NCBI RefSeq assembly: GCF_018882325.1
Contig: NZ_JACVOQ010000012.1
Span: 1 to 44,711, forward strand
Length of the DNA stretch: 44,711 nt
Direction: 5' to 3'
Origin: Polynucleobacter sp. 78F-HAINBA
GTDB taxonomy: Bacteria; Pseudomonadota; Gammaproteobacteria; Burkholderiales; Burkholderiaceae
Shown here one piece after another: positions 26,837 through 35,868 of this stretch. Within the stretch, counting starts at the first letter, position 1. Every line of letters starts with the position of its first letter. The translations under genes were made by a program, and so were the position numbers. A model generated the notes under the pieces. That model was not told the origin of the DNA. It was given only the letters and a program-made list of their open reading frames with translations, and made no database searches.

Positions 26837-27430
26837 ATGAGTAATTCTGCAAAAAAACTAATTCTGGCATCTACCTCGGTCTATCGTCGAGAGCTCTTAG
26901 AGCGCCTGCGCATTCCTTTTGACGTCATCTCACCCAAAGTGGATGAAACCCCCTTACCTGGTGAAAGCACTTTAGATTTAGCCTTGCGCCTAGCAAAAGC
27001 CAAAGCTGCCGCAGTTGCAAAAGATTGCCCTGAAGCTTGGGTCATTGGCTCCGATCAAGTAGCCGACCTTTGTGGAGCTGCAATTGGTAAACCAGGAAAC
27101 TTTGAGCGAGCCATGGCGCAGCTGCAACTCATGCGTGGTGCAACAGTCACTTTTCAAACGGCGCTATGTCTGATGCATGGCGATGTCGAAACCACAATCA
27201 ATGTTCCTACGGAAGTTACCTTTCGCAAACTATCGGATGATGTTCTAGAGGCATATCTCCACGCCGAAGAACCCTACGATTGCGCTGGTAGTGCCAAATC
27301 CGAAGGCTTGGGAATTTCACTCTTGGAATCCATTAAGAGCGATGATCCTACAGCCTTGATCGGCCTGCCATTAATTGCGCTGAGCGGCCTCTTGCGTGAA
27401 GCTGGTTTTGTCATTCCAGCAAAGAAGTAA
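26837..27430 (+). CDS. yceF: Maf-type nucleoside triphosphate pyrophosphatase (YceF group)
   Basis: Maf proteins hydrolyse non-canonical or methylated NTPs; the YceF group prefers 7-methyl-GTP. The 197-residue product has the signature LILASTSVYRRELLERL, PKVDETP, GSDQV and the C-terminal CAGSAKSEGLGISLLESI and LIGLPLIAL blocks. The Gln/Val-rich GSDQVADL and CAGS motifs fit YceF rather than the dTTP-type Maf. The start at 26837 places LILAST eight residues in; an ATG at 26807 in the same frame would overlap the narrow divergent promoter. It is divergent from yceD and 25 bases upstream of the methylase. Confidence 0.9.
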   Translation: MSNSAKKLILASTSVYRRELLERLRIPFDVISPKVDETPLPGESTLDLALRLAKAKAAAVAKDCPEAWVIGSDQVADLCGAAIGKPGNFERAMAQLQLMRGATVTFQTALCLMHGDVETTINVPTEVTFRKLSDDVLEAYLHAEEPYDCAGSAKSEGLGISLLESIKSDDPTALIGLPLIALSGLLREAGFVIPAKK

Positions 27431-27455
27431 AAAAATAAAAAGTGAAACTAAATAA

Positions 27456-28229
27456 ATGAGCTCAACCTTAGGCACCCTCTTTTTAATTCCCAATACTTTG
27501 GGTGATGATTCTCGAGTTGAACAATTACCGTGGGTGTTACCAAGCCAAACGATTACTCAAACTGCCAAGCTGACTCATTGGATTGTTGAGGATGCAAAAA
27601 CCGCCCGTGCTTTTTTAAAAGCAGTCGATAGCGTCTCACCCTTAGCGTGCACCATACAAGAAATGCAGATGAGTGAGTGGCGTGGCGTGGCGCGCAATGC
27701 TAAGTACGGCGATGCCGTTAAACCAATGGATTTACTCAAGCCGCTAATCGCTGGTAAAGACATGGGACTCATGTCAGAGGCAGGTGTTCCCGGTGTTGCG
27801 GATCCTGGTGCAGAGCTTGTACTAGCAGCACATAAGCTAGGCGCTAAAGTAAAACCAATGGTTGGCCCAAGCTCGATTTTGTTAGGTCTTATGGCTAGCG
27901 GTTTGAATGGGCAGCGCTTTGCGTTTCAGGGCTATGTTCCGCATGATGCACAAGATCGCATCGCGCGATTGAAGCAGTTGGAAGTGGAATCTAGAAAGTT
28001 GCAGCAAACGCAAATTTGGATTGAGACACCGTATCGCAATACTGCGATGCTGATGGCTTGCCTGAGTGCACTTTCACCGCAATCGATGCTTTGCATGGGA
28101 ATGGATTTGAGCCTACCAACGGAGATGGTCACTACGCTATCAATTGCAGACTGGCGTAAGCGCTTTCCGAATGAAGCTGCCTGCGCTTCATTACAAAATA
28201 GGCCAGCAGTATTTCTATTGCTGGCCTAG
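27456..28229 (+). CDS. RsmI-like SAM-dependent methyltransferase (tetrapyrrole methylase fold)
   Basis: The 257-residue product belongs to the tetrapyrrole (corrin/porphyrin) methylase fold and resembles the rRNA 2'-O-methyltransferase RsmI. It has the opening GTLFLIPNTLGDD, the loop MGLMSEAGVPGVADPGAELV near residues 106-126 and KPMVGPSSILLGLMASG. RsmI itself usually starts GTLYVVATPIGNL and is longer, so this is a paralogous group with an unknown substrate. It follows yceF by 25 bases and may be co-transcribed with it. Its stop codon lies inside a strong terminator stem. Confidence 0.8.
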   Translation: MSSTLGTLFLIPNTLGDDSRVEQLPWVLPSQTITQTAKLTHWIVEDAKTARAFLKAVDSVSPLACTIQEMQMSEWRGVARNAKYGDAVKPMDLLKPLIAGKDMGLMSEAGVPGVADPGAELVLAAHKLGAKVKPMVGPSSILLGLMASGLNGQRFAFQGYVPHDAQDRIARLKQLEVESRKLQQTQIWIETPYRNTAMLMACLSALSPQSMLCMGMDLSLPTEMVTTLSIADWRKRFPNEAACASLQNRPAVFLLLA

Positions 28230-28239
28230 GTGTTTTTTT
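28199..28239 (+). terminator. Bidirectional terminator overlapping the methylase stop codon
   Basis: TAGGCCAGCA (28199-28208) and TGCTGGCCTA (28219-28228) form a perfect 10-bp stem with a 10-base loop. Seven T residues follow on the plus strand. On the minus strand TATTTTG follows, so it can also end sppA. The methylase TAG stop (28227-28229) is in the right arm. Confidence 0.88.
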
Positions 28240-28263
28240 GCCGCCTTATTGATCTATCGTTTT

Positions 28264-29223
28264 TTACTTTAGATCAGGAGTCTTAATTAGCGCCTTGCCA
28301 GCTGCAGAACCTACTTCAGCACCAAAACGTTTAGCAACACGTTCCGCGAAATTCTCTTTCATGGTGTAGTCCAGAATATCCGGCGCTTTAAAGATATCGC
28401 GCGCTACAGTCTCTACTGTTCCATAGCCATCTACCAAGCCAATTTTGATTGCCTGCTCGCCATTCCAAACGCGGCCTGAGAAAATCTCTGGCGTTTCTTT
28501 TAAGCGATCGCCACGACCCGCTTTAACCACCGCAATAAATTGCTGATGAATCTCATCGATCATGGTTTTGATCATCTCCACTTGCTGTGGATTTTCTTTG
28601 GAGAACGGATCCATCATTCCCTTGTTCGAGCCCGCAGCAATCATGCGACGAGTTACACCTAACTTATCCATCAAGCCAGTGAAACCAAAGCCCTCCATGA
28701 TCACGCCAATAGATCCCACCAAGCTAGCCTTATCAACCAAAATTTGGTCGCCCGCAACAGCAACGTAGTAACCACCTGAAGCGCAGATATCTTCCACGAC
28801 TACATAAAACGGCTTACTTGGATAGAGTTTGCGTAAGCGATGAATCTCGTCATTCATCATGCCCGCTTGAACTGGAGAGCCCCCAGGACTATTGATGCGC
28901 AAGACTACGCCAGCACTATTTTCATTTTCAAAAGCAGCTGTTAAAGATGAATTGATATCCAAAGCATTGGCCATCGAGCTAGAAGAAATCTCCCCTTCCA
29001 GAGTAACTAAAGCCGTGTGCTTCTCCATTCCCATGCCGCGCCCTGGCAGATGGAAATCAAATACTGCTAGCACTGCGCCAACAAACACAATGAGCGTCAG
29101 AATACGAAACACCGCTTTCCAGCGACGCGCCTTACGAGTCTCTTTTAAATTCTCTAGCAATAAATGCTCGAGAGCTTGACGCTCCCAATTTTGATTGGCG
29201 TTCTCGGATTGATTTTGATCCAT
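28264..29223 (-). CDS. sppA: Signal peptide peptidase SppA, short form (S49)
   Basis: SppA degrades signal peptides left in the inner membrane. The 319-residue product has a basic N-terminal tail, one membrane segment (about 37-56) and a single S49 protease domain, half the size of the E. coli double-domain form. The Ser149 in DICASGGYY and Lys201 in SNKGMMDPF form the expected Ser-Lys dyad. AAGGA lies about 8 bases before the ATG. It is last in rluC-gph-sppA. Confidence 0.94.
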   Translation of the reverse strand: MDQNQSENANQNWERQALEHLLLENLKETRKARRWKAVFRILTLIVFVGAVLAVFDFHLPGRGMGMEKHTALVTLEGEISSSSMANALDINSSLTAAFENENSAGVVLRINSPGGSPVQAGMMNDEIHRLRKLYPSKPFYVVVEDICASGGYYVAVAGDQILVDKASLVGSIGVIMEGFGFTGLMDKLGVTRRMIAAGSNKGMMDPFSKENPQQVEMIKTMIDEIHQQFIAVVKAGRGDRLKETPEIFSGRVWNGEQAIKIGLVDGYGTVETVARDIFKAPDILDYTMKENFAERVAKRFGAEVGSAAGKALIKTPDLK

Positions 29224-29245
29224 CTTTTTAATCCTTAATGACTAA

Positions 29246-29932
29246 CTAGTTTTTAACAGTGAGATTCTGACTTAACCAACTCGCCAGCTGTGAGACATCA
29301 TCAACATGAATCAGTGATGGCGCTTCTTTTAAAGTGCTCGGTGGGTGCGCCCCATAAGTTACCGCGACCGCATCAACTCCAGCATTTGCCGCCATATCTA
29401 AATCATGGGTGGTATCACCAATCATCAACATGCGACGCATCGGCACCTGCATGACATCCGAAAGCTCTAGAAGCATCCCAGGGTGGGGCTTAGAGAAGGA
29501 TTCATCTGCAGTGCGCGTTTCATGGAACATCTGCTCAAGCTGGTGATGCTTTAAAGATCGATCTAATCCCACGCGAGATTTACCCGTGGCAACACCTAAA
29601 AGATAACCATCCTCGCGCAAGCTGTGAAGTAACTCACGAATACCCGGAAATAAATCGAGTTCGTGATCTTTGGCGAGGTAGTGATAACGAAAGCGTTCAG
29701 TCAATTTTGGGAAATGCGCTGGCTCAATCCATGGCACCGCTCTTCTGAGTGAATCCTGAATACCCAAGCCAATAACAGAGCTGGCCAAAGTGTCGTCTGG
29801 CTCTTTGAAACCCAAATCACGACACGCCTGCTGAATACAGCTCACGATCGTCGGCGTGGAATCCATAATGGTTCCATCCCAATCCCACACAATCAGGTCA
29901 TAACGTCTATCGGGCTTTTGCTCTTCAGGCAT
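29246..29932 (-). CDS. gph: HAD-family phosphatase (phosphoglycolate phosphatase-like)
   Basis: The 228-residue haloacid dehalogenase-type phosphatase has motif I DWDGTIMDST (17-26) with Asp17 nucleophile and Asp19, motif II GVATGKSRVGLD and motif III/IV KPHPGMLLEL ... MIGDTTHDLDMA. Phosphoglycolate is a likely but unproved substrate; the symbol reflects similarity only. I chose the ATG at 29932, which overlaps the rluC stop by 8 bases; a TTG at 29947 is an alternative. rluC followed by a HAD gene and sppA is common in Burkholderiales. Confidence 0.85.
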   Translation of the reverse strand: MPEEQKPDRRYDLIVWDWDGTIMDSTPTIVSCIQQACRDLGFKEPDDTLASSVIGLGIQDSLRRAVPWIEPAHFPKLTERFRYHYLAKDHELDLFPGIRELLHSLREDGYLLGVATGKSRVGLDRSLKHHQLEQMFHETRTADESFSKPHPGMLLELSDVMQVPMRRMLMIGDTTHDLDMAANAGVDAVAVTYGAHPPSTLKEAPSLIHVDDVSQLASWLSQNLTVKN

Positions 29933-30944
29933 TACTAGGCACTTCAAAAGTTTTCATCATCGCTGTAAATTCAGCGGGTAGTGGTGATTCAATGCGCATT
30001 TTCTCGCCAGTACGTGGATGAGTAAAGCCAGCCAAGTGGGCATGCAAATACAAGCGTTTAGATTTCACAGCCTTGTCTCGGTCTTCAAAGCCGTATTTAT
30101 CGTCACCCAAAATGGAATGACCTAATTTTTGGAGGTGCACGCGGATTTGGTGGGTACGCCCAGTTTTCAACTGAGCCTCAGCCAAGGTAATGGCTAGCTC
30201 TCCGCGCTTCATTACTTTCGTAACACGCAAAGCAGTGTGGCTTGGTAGACCATCTGGATCAACACGAACACGACGCTCACCATTGGCCAATAGGTATTTA
30301 TGTAATGCAAACTTCAGTTGCATCGTGCCCGCACTCTGAGCAATTTCTCCATGGGCTAGCAAGTAGTAACGCTTGTCCGTTTGACCTTCACGGATTTGGC
30401 GATGCAATTCCACCAAGGCGCTGCGCTTCTTTGCCAAAAGCAAGACACCCGAAGTATCTCGATCTAAACGGTGAACCAATTCCAAGAATTTGAGCTCAGG
30501 ACGGGTAATGCGCAGGGTTTCAATTACACCCAGGGCGATACCTGAACCACCATGAACCGCCAAACCTGCTGGTTTATTAACTATTAATAGCGCTTCATCC
30601 TCATACAAAATTGGCATTTTGTCGGAATATCCCTGTGCCCGAGACTTGGTTTGGGCGGTATTGACCGCCGCCATTTGGGCTGGCTCGGCAATCCTAACTG
30701 GGGGAACCCTAACAACATCCCCTTCAATTAAGCGTGTAGTTGGTTCAGCTCTTTTCTTATTCACCCGAACTTCGCCAGAGCGAATAATCCGGTAAACGTG
30801 GCTTTTGGGAACCCCTTTAGCCCAACGCAAGAGGTAGTTATCCAGTCGCTGGCCAGCCTCTTCCGGACCAATGGTCTGAAGATGAACGGCAGCCGGAGCG
30901 GTGGTTTTTACCTGTGAAGGCTTGGAAATGGGTTCGGATTTCAT
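29925..30944 (-). CDS. rluC: 23S rRNA pseudouridine synthase RluC
   Basis: RluC converts three uridines of 23S rRNA (955, 2504, 2580 in E. coli) to pseudouridine. The 339-residue product has an N-terminal S4 RNA-binding domain (GQRLDNYLLRWAKGVPKSHVYRIIRSGEVRVN) and the catalytic motif HRLDRDTSG (158-166) with Asp161. It is divergent from rne, another RNA enzyme, across a 460-base region that holds the rne promoter and leader. Confidence 0.95.
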   Translation of the reverse strand: MKSEPISKPSQVKTTAPAAVHLQTIGPEEAGQRLDNYLLRWAKGVPKSHVYRIIRSGEVRVNKKRAEPTTRLIEGDVVRVPPVRIAEPAQMAAVNTAQTKSRAQGYSDKMPILYEDEALLIVNKPAGLAVHGGSGIALGVIETLRITRPELKFLELVHRLDRDTSGVLLLAKKRSALVELHRQIREGQTDKRYYLLAHGEIAQSAGTMQLKFALHKYLLANGERRVRVDPDGLPSHTALRVTKVMKRGELAITLAEAQLKTGRTHQIRVHLQKLGHSILGDDKYGFEDRDKAVKSKRLYLHAHLAGFTHPRTGEKMRIESPLPAEFTAMMKTFEVPSNA

Positions 30945-31020
30945 GATTTATCTCTTTTGTCGCCTCGACAGGGGTCGACAAGGGACTCAACAATACCCCA
31001 TTGTCGTTCAACTTGTGCCG

Positions 31021-31026
31021 TATAAT
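31021..31026 (+). promoter_or_regulatory. Candidate -10 box of the rne promoter
   Basis: A perfect TATAAT lies in the rluC-rne gap. TTGTCG starts 20 bases upstream, giving a spacer of only 14, so the -35 element is uncertain. A start near 31033 would give a leader of about 370 bases before the rne ATG, similar in length to the E. coli rne leader. Confidence 0.55.
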
Positions 31027-31404
31027 CAACGCTCTAGCCAATTTATTGGCCCGAGACTGACCTGATTCAGGTTCGAATCGTGGAGCTTGGAGTCGCCCTT
31101 AATAGACTCCCGGGGTTGCCCCTCCCCCGTTGTAATGAGGCGCAGGGTTGGTGTGCCGTATGCCGCGACCCGCGATTAGAAGACAGTTTTCAGGCGCGCG
31201 CCTGCATTGATGACCTAAAGGAGGTCTCTGCGGCGATCGTCAAGTGTGGCACCGGTTTAACAACATTGAACTTGGTGTACCAGGCAATAAATGCCTGGAT
31301 TTGTTTGATCCACACTCCAAAGCCGCCAATGGGCTATGCCCCAAGCGGTATCTAACCTGTCCCTAACGCAGCGCGCAACGACGCACTCCCAATAGGAGAG
31401 TGTT
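31027..31404 (+). promoter_or_regulatory. Long structured 5' leader of rne
   Basis: About 370 bases without a convincing gene. I find inverted repeats at 31037-31050 (GCCAAT/ATTGGC), 31060-31072 (ACCTG/CAGGT), 31191-31204 (the palindrome CAGGCGCGCGCCTG), 31212-31226 (GACCT/AGGTC), 31280-31298 (CCAGGCA/TGCCTGG, then a T-rich stretch) and 31384-31402, which hides the rne ribosome-binding site. RNase E of E. coli cuts its own leader to limit its synthesis; this leader is a candidate for the same control, but no sequence homology is claimed. The region 30945-31020 holds the rluC upstream sequence. Confidence 0.6.
31384..31402 (+). promoter_or_regulatory. Hairpin covering the rne Shine-Dalgarno sequence
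   Basis: CACTCCC (31384-31390) can pair with GG-(A)-GAGTG (31395-31402) around an AATA loop, with one bulged A. The stem includes GGAG, the ribosome-binding site of rne, and ends 2 bases before the ATG. Opening of the stem would be needed for translation. Confidence 0.5.
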
Positions 31405-34059
31405 ATGAAACGCATGTTATTTAATGCAACTCAACAAGAAGAGTTGCGAGTTGCCATCGTCGATGGTCAAAAACTCATCGATATCGATATCGAAGCTGCC
31501 GGTCGTGAACAACGCAAAGGCAATATTTACAAAGGTGTTATTACTCGCATTGAGCCTTCGCTCGAAGCTTGCTTTGTAAATTACGGCGAAGAACGTCATG
31601 GCTTTCTGCCATTTAAAGAAGTCGCCCGCACCTACTTTAAAGAAGGTATTGATGTCCGTAATGCCTCTATTAAAGATGCCTTACGCGAAGGCCAAGAAAT
31701 CATTGTTCAGGTAGAAAAAGAAGAGCGTGGCCAAAAAGGTGCCGCCCTAACCTCCTTTATCTCCCTGGCAGGTCGTTATTTGGTATTGATGCCAAATAAC
31801 CCACGTGGAGGCGGTGTTTCTCGTCGCATTGAAGGCGAAGATCGTCAAGAACTCCGTGAAGCAATGTCCCAATTACACGTACCAGATGGCATGAGCATCA
31901 TTGCTCGTACAGCCGGTATTGGCCGTGACGCTACTGAATTGCAATGGGATTTAAGTTATCTCATGCAGTTGTGGACAGCGATTGATGAGGCCGCTAAAGG
32001 CAACTCAGCACCATTATTGATTTACCTCGAATCCAGCTTAGTGATTCGTGCGATTCGTGATTACTTCCAACCAGATATCGGCGAGATCCTCATCGATACG
32101 GATGACATCTACGAGCAAGCTGCAGCCTTTATGTCCGTAGTAATGCCAGATAACTTACCTAGAGTGAAGCGTTACCAGGACGATGTTCCATTGTTCTCCC
32201 GCTTCCAAATCGAGCATCAGATTGAAACTGCTTACTCACGTACCGTGCCATTGCCATCTGGCGGCGCGATCGTGATTGACCACACTGAAGCTTTGGTTTC
32301 AGTTGACGTTAACTCTGCACGTGCAACCCGCGGCTCCGATATTGAAGAGACTGCTACTCGCACCAACCTAGAAGCTGCCGATGAAATTGCCCGTCAAGCA
32401 CGTTTACGTGACTTGGGTGGCTTGATCGTGATCGACTTCATTGATATGGAATCGAGCAAGGCTCAGAAAGATGTTGAGAATCGCCTACGTGATGCTCTGC
32501 GTCATGACCGTGCTCGCGTTCAAATGGGCAAGATCTCCAAGTTTGGCTTGATGGAGATGTCACGCCAGCGTTTACGCCCTGCCCTCTCTGAAGGCAGCCA
32601 CGTAACCTGCCCACGTTGTAACGGCACAGGCCATATCCGTGATACCGAATCTTCTGCATTGCAAGTCTTGCGCATCATCCAAGAAGAAGCAATGAAAGAA
32701 AACACTGCCGCTATTCATAGTCAAGTTCCAGTCGAAGTGGCTGCATTCTTGCTCAATGAGAAGCGCGCTGAAGTTATCAAGATTGAGACACGCTTCAAGG
32801 TCAACGTCTTGATGATTCCGAACAAGCATCTCGAAACTCCACATTACAAGCTTGAGCGTTTGCGCCATGACGATCCACGTCTTGATGATCAAAAAGCGAG
32901 TTATGTAATGGCTGAAGAAGCTGCTGCTGAACTCGAGACCGATACTGCGGTCAGTCGTAAAGATGCCGACGTTAAAGTTCGCCCTGAAGCTGCTGTAAAA
33001 GGTATTACGCCAAATGCACCAGCACCAGTAAGCCAGCCACGTCCTGCGCGCACTGAAAAAGCGAGCACTGAAACTGCAAGCACTGGTGGATTCTTCGGAT
33101 TCATCAAGAGCTTATTCTCTTCAGCGCCTGCGCCAGAAGTAAAACCTGCTCCTAGCGCACCACGTGGTCGCAATCAAAACAATCGCAATGGCAATAACCG
33201 CAATCGCGGTCGTCGTGGCGAACGTAACGATCGCGCTGAACGTCCAGCTGAAGGTGCAGCAAATACTGAAGGTGGAAATGCTCCACGCGAAGCAGGTTCA
33301 GGCAGAGGTCGTCAAGACGGTCGTAACCGCAACGGGAATAACGGCAATCGCAACCAAAACAATCAAAATCCAAAACCAGAAAATCAAGCTGCGGTAACTC
33401 CAGCTACTGAGGCTGCACCCGGTACTGATACAGCACCAAGCGCGGATGGCGAAGAGCGTCGTGGTCGTGGTCGCAACCGTCGTGGTCGTGGCCGTGGTCA
33501 ACGTGGCGAGCGCACTGAGTCCAACGGTGATGCAGCGATTGCTTCTGTTGTTGCAGTAGCAACCTCATTCTCAGGCCCACCAGTAGGAATGGCGGGAGCA
33601 TCTGCTTCCATGCCGATTCAGAACATTGCTCAAAGCTTTGGAAATACTGTTGCGCCTACAGCCTCTAACGAAGTAAAAGAGCGCGCACCCCGCGCACCTA
33701 GAGAGCCAAGGGAGCAACGTGCACCACGTCAAAGCAATCGCCCTGATAACGCTGCTGCAGCTCCTGCCCCACAGGCAGCAGCTAAGCCAGCGCCAGCTAT
33801 TGAGGTAATTGCAAAGCCGATGCCTGAGCTTCCTAAGGTTGCCTTCCAGGCACTCGAGGAAACTCCATTGCATAGCGTAGTTCAATCTGCTGGCATGGTT
33901 TGGGTAGCTACAGACTCCAGCAAGCATCAAGAAGCACAATCGCAAATCAAAGCTGAGCCAGAAGTTTTGCCTACGGGCAGAACTCCTAAAGCTCCAGTTA
34001 GCTTGCAAAATGGTCCAATGGTTTTAGTTGAAACCGGCGGCCAAGAAAAAACGGTTTAA
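31405..34059 (+). CDS. rne: Ribonuclease E
   Basis: RNase E is the main endonuclease of mRNA decay and rRNA/tRNA processing. The 884-residue product has the S1 domain (about 37-120), the DNase I-like catalytic site Asp301 (VSVDVNSAR) and Asp344 (IVIDFIDM), and the Zn-link Cys402-x2-Cys405 ([10 protein letters not shown]), all within two residues of the E. coli numbering. From about residue 500 the protein is disordered: Ala/Pro/Glu-rich with two Arg/Gly/Asn-rich patches (near 590-660 and 690-715) likely to bind RNA. The predicted amphipathic segment [12 protein letters not shown] near 555-566 could tether it to the membrane. It is longer than RNase G. AGGAG precedes the ATG. Confidence 0.96.
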   Translation: MKRMLFNATQQEELRVAIVDGQKLIDIDIEAAGREQRKGNIYKGVITRIEPSLEACFVNYGEERHGFLPFKEVARTYFKEGIDVRNASIKDALREGQEIIVQVEKEERGQKGAALTSFISLAGRYLVLMPNNPRGGGVSRRIEGEDRQELREAMSQLHVPDGMSIIARTAGIGRDATELQWDLSYLMQLWTAIDEAAKGNSAPLLIYLESSLVIRAIRDYFQPDIGEILIDTDDIYEQAAAFMSVVMPDNLPRVKRYQDDVPLFSRFQIEHQIETAYSRTVPLPSGGAIVIDHTEALVSVDVNSARATRGSDIEETATRTNLEAADEIARQARLRDLGGLIVIDFIDMESSKAQKDVENRLRDALRHDRARVQMGKISKFGLMEMSRQRLRPALSEGSHVTCPRCNGTGHIRDTESSALQVLRIIQEEAMKENTAAIHSQVPVEVAAFLLNEKRAEVIKIETRFKVNVLMIPNKHLETPHYKLERLRHDDPRLDDQKASYVMAEEAAAELETDTAVSRKDADVKVRPEAAVKGITPNAPAPVSQPRPARTEKASTETASTGGFFGFIKSLFSSAPAPEVKPAPSAPRGRNQNNRNGNNRNRGRRGERNDRAERPAEGAANTEGGNAPREAGSGRGRQDGRNRNGNNGNRNQNNQNPKPENQAAVTPATEAAPGTDTAPSADGEERRGRGRNRRGRGRGQRGERTESNGDAAIASVVAVATSFSGPPVGMAGASASMPIQNIAQSFGNTVAPTASNEVKERAPRAPREPREQRAPRQSNRPDNAAAAPAPQAAAKPAPAIEVIAKPMPELPKVAFQALEETPLHSVVQSAGMVWVATDSSKHQEAQSQIKAEPEVLPTGRTPKAPVSLQNGPMVLVETGGQEKTV

Positions 34060-34106
34060 TCCAATTTCTCCAGACTGCTATTTATCCCACAAGGATATTT
34101 GGCAGT

Positions 34107-34136
34107 TTGGCAGAAACACCGTTTCACAGCCATAAT
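34107..34136 (+). promoter_or_regulatory. Candidate moaA promoter
   Basis: TTGGCA (34107-34112) and CATAAT (34131-34136) are separated by 18 bases. The -10 box ends 5 bases before the moaA ATG at 34142, so transcription would begin at the start codon. TTTGGCAG occurs twice in tandem at 34098-34113, the second copy containing the -35 box; it may be an operator half-site pair. Confidence 0.45.
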
Positions 34137-34141
34137 TAGGC

Positions 34142-35254
34142 ATGGTTGAAAAAGTAATCCCCATACGTTTAGATGAAGGCAAAGGCCTGACGCCGTCCAT
34201 TCCTGGACAGCTTGTTGCCGCCAATACTTCAACCAAAGATACTCGGGGACGTCCTCTACGTGATTTACGAATCTCCGTAACGGATCGATGCAATTTCCGC
34301 TGCACCTATTGCATGCCTAAGGAAATCTTCGACAAAGACTATCCCTACCTCTCTCATAATGAATTACTCAGCTTTGAAGAGATCACTCGCTTAACGAATA
34401 TCTTTGCTTCTCTAGGCGTGGAAAAAATTCGCCTCACTGGTGGCGAGCCTTTGCTACGTAAAAATCTCGAAGTGCTGATTGAGATGCTAGCGAAGATTCG
34501 CACTACGGCAGATCAACCCCTTGATCTAACACTCACTACCAATGGCAGCATTTTGCGCAAGAAGGCGGCTGCATTAAAAGCAGCAGGCTTGCATCGCTTA
34601 ACCATTAGCCTTGATGGCTTGAATGATGATGTCTTCAAAAAAATGAATGATGTCGACTTTCCCGTTACGGATGTGCTCGACGGAATTGCAGCCGCTCAAG
34701 AGGCGGGTTTTACCAATCTCAAAGTTAATATGGTTGTTAAGAAGGGCACAAACGATCAAGAGATTATTGGTATGGCCAAGCATTTCAAAGGTAGCGGTGT
34801 AACGCTGCGCTTTATTGAGTTCATGGATGTGGGCAGCTCTAACGGCTGGGATATGTCACAAGTGCTTCCATCGCAAGAAGTGGCAAATCGTATTAATGCC
34901 ATGTTTCCGATAGAGCCTATTGAGGCCAACTATCCAGGTGAAGTGGCTCAGCGCTGGCGCTATGTTGATGGCTCCGGCGAAATTGGTTTTATCTCTAGCG
35001 TCACACAAACTTTTTGTCACGAGTGCACGCGTGCTCGCATCTCTACAGATGGTCAGCTCTATCTTTGCCTATTTGCAAACGAAGGTTTTGATTTCAAAAC
35101 GCTATTACGTTCCGATAGAAGTGATTTAGAAATTGCCAACGCCATCATGTCAACATGGTCCGGACGCAATGATCACTATTCGGAAATTCGGGGATCCAAT
35201 ACCGCAGGATCGAAATCTTCTCGCAAAGTAGAGATGTCCTACATCGGCGGCTAA
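34142..35254 (+). CDS. moaA: GTP 3',8-cyclase MoaA
   Basis: MoaA is a radical SAM enzyme that starts molybdenum cofactor synthesis from GTP. The 370-residue product has the SAM cluster Cys50-x3-Cys54-x2-Cys57 (CNFRCTYC) and the C-terminal cluster Cys292, Cys295 and Cys309 ([18 protein letters not shown]). The C-terminal Gly-Gly tail needed for activity is present (SYIGG). It heads moaA-mobA-moeA; its stop overlaps the mobA start by one base. No Shine-Dalgarno sequence is seen. MoaC, MoaD and MoaE are not in the window. Confidence 0.97.
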   Translation: MVEKVIPIRLDEGKGLTPSIPGQLVAANTSTKDTRGRPLRDLRISVTDRCNFRCTYCMPKEIFDKDYPYLSHNELLSFEEITRLTNIFASLGVEKIRLTGGEPLLRKNLEVLIEMLAKIRTTADQPLDLTLTTNGSILRKKAAALKAAGLHRLTISLDGLNDDVFKKMNDVDFPVTDVLDGIAAAQEAGFTNLKVNMVVKKGTNDQEIIGMAKHFKGSGVTLRFIEFMDVGSSNGWDMSQVLPSQEVANRINAMFPIEPIEANYPGEVAQRWRYVDGSGEIGFISSVTQTFCHECTRARISTDGQLYLCLFANEGFDFKTLLRSDRSDLEIANAIMSTWSGRNDHYSEIRGSNTAGSKSSRKVEMSYIGG

Positions 35255-35868
35255 TGATTACTTCAGCACAAATTACTGGACTTATTCTGGCAGGTGGCCG
35301 CGCCCAAAGAATGGGTGGCATAGATAAGGGCTTAATCCCCTTTCATGGTAAACCCCTCATTGAATCCGCTATTAGCAGACTCAAGCCCCAGGTCAGTACT
35401 ATTTTGATTAATGCCAACCGCAGCATTACAAAGTATTCGCACTATGGCTATCCAGTACTCATGGATGAAACCCCAGACTTCTCTGGCCCATTAGCTGGGT
35501 TCTCAGTCGGCTTGAAGCATTGCAAAACACCCTACCTACTAACATCGCCTTGCGACTCCCCTTTATTGCCATTCGATCTTGCCCAAAAAATGGCAGCCGA
35601 ACTAGAAGGCAATAATTTAGAGCTCGTCTTTGCCTCCTCAAAAGAAGAGGATGGAAAGATTTGGTCACAACCTGTTTTTTGCTTAATGAAAAGTAGCTTG
35701 CAGGATTCTTTGAATACCTTTTTAAGTAAGGGCGACTTAAAGATTGATCGCTGGTTTAAGGAATTGCGTTCGGGCACAGTGGTTTTTGAAAACCCGCAAG
35801 CATTTTCTAACGTCAACACTCCAGAAGAGTTAGCTGCTTTAGAAAGAATTTCTCCATGTCCGACCTAA
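35254..35868 (+). CDS. mobA: Molybdenum cofactor guanylyltransferase
   Basis: MobA links GMP to molybdopterin to form the MGD cofactor of DMSO-reductase-family enzymes such as nitrate reductase and formate dehydrogenase. The 204-residue product has the nucleotide-binding signature LILAGGRAQRMGGIDKGL (10-27) and the TSPCDSPLLP segment with the metal-binding Asp. It overlaps moaA by 1 base and moeA by 13 bases, so the three are translated together. Confidence 0.95.
   Translation: MITSAQITGLILAGGRAQRMGGIDKGLIPFHGKPLIESAISRLKPQVSTILINANRSITKYSHYGYPVLMDETPDFSGPLAGFSVGLKHCKTPYLLTSPCDSPLLPFDLAQKMAAELEGNNLELVFASSKEEDGKIWSQPVFCLMKSSLQDSLNTFLSKGDLKIDRWFKELRSGTVVFENPQAFSNVNTPEELAALERISPCPT

Noticed and set aside
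31080..31355. Open frame of 91 codons in the rne leader
   Set aside because: It starts with GTG, has no ribosome-binding site, resembles no family, and overlaps several hairpins; it is better explained as leader RNA.
32438..34008. Several long antisense frames inside rne
   Set aside because: They mirror the repetitive Arg/Asn/Gly coding sequence of the RNase E tail and have no ribosome-binding sites or family resemblance.
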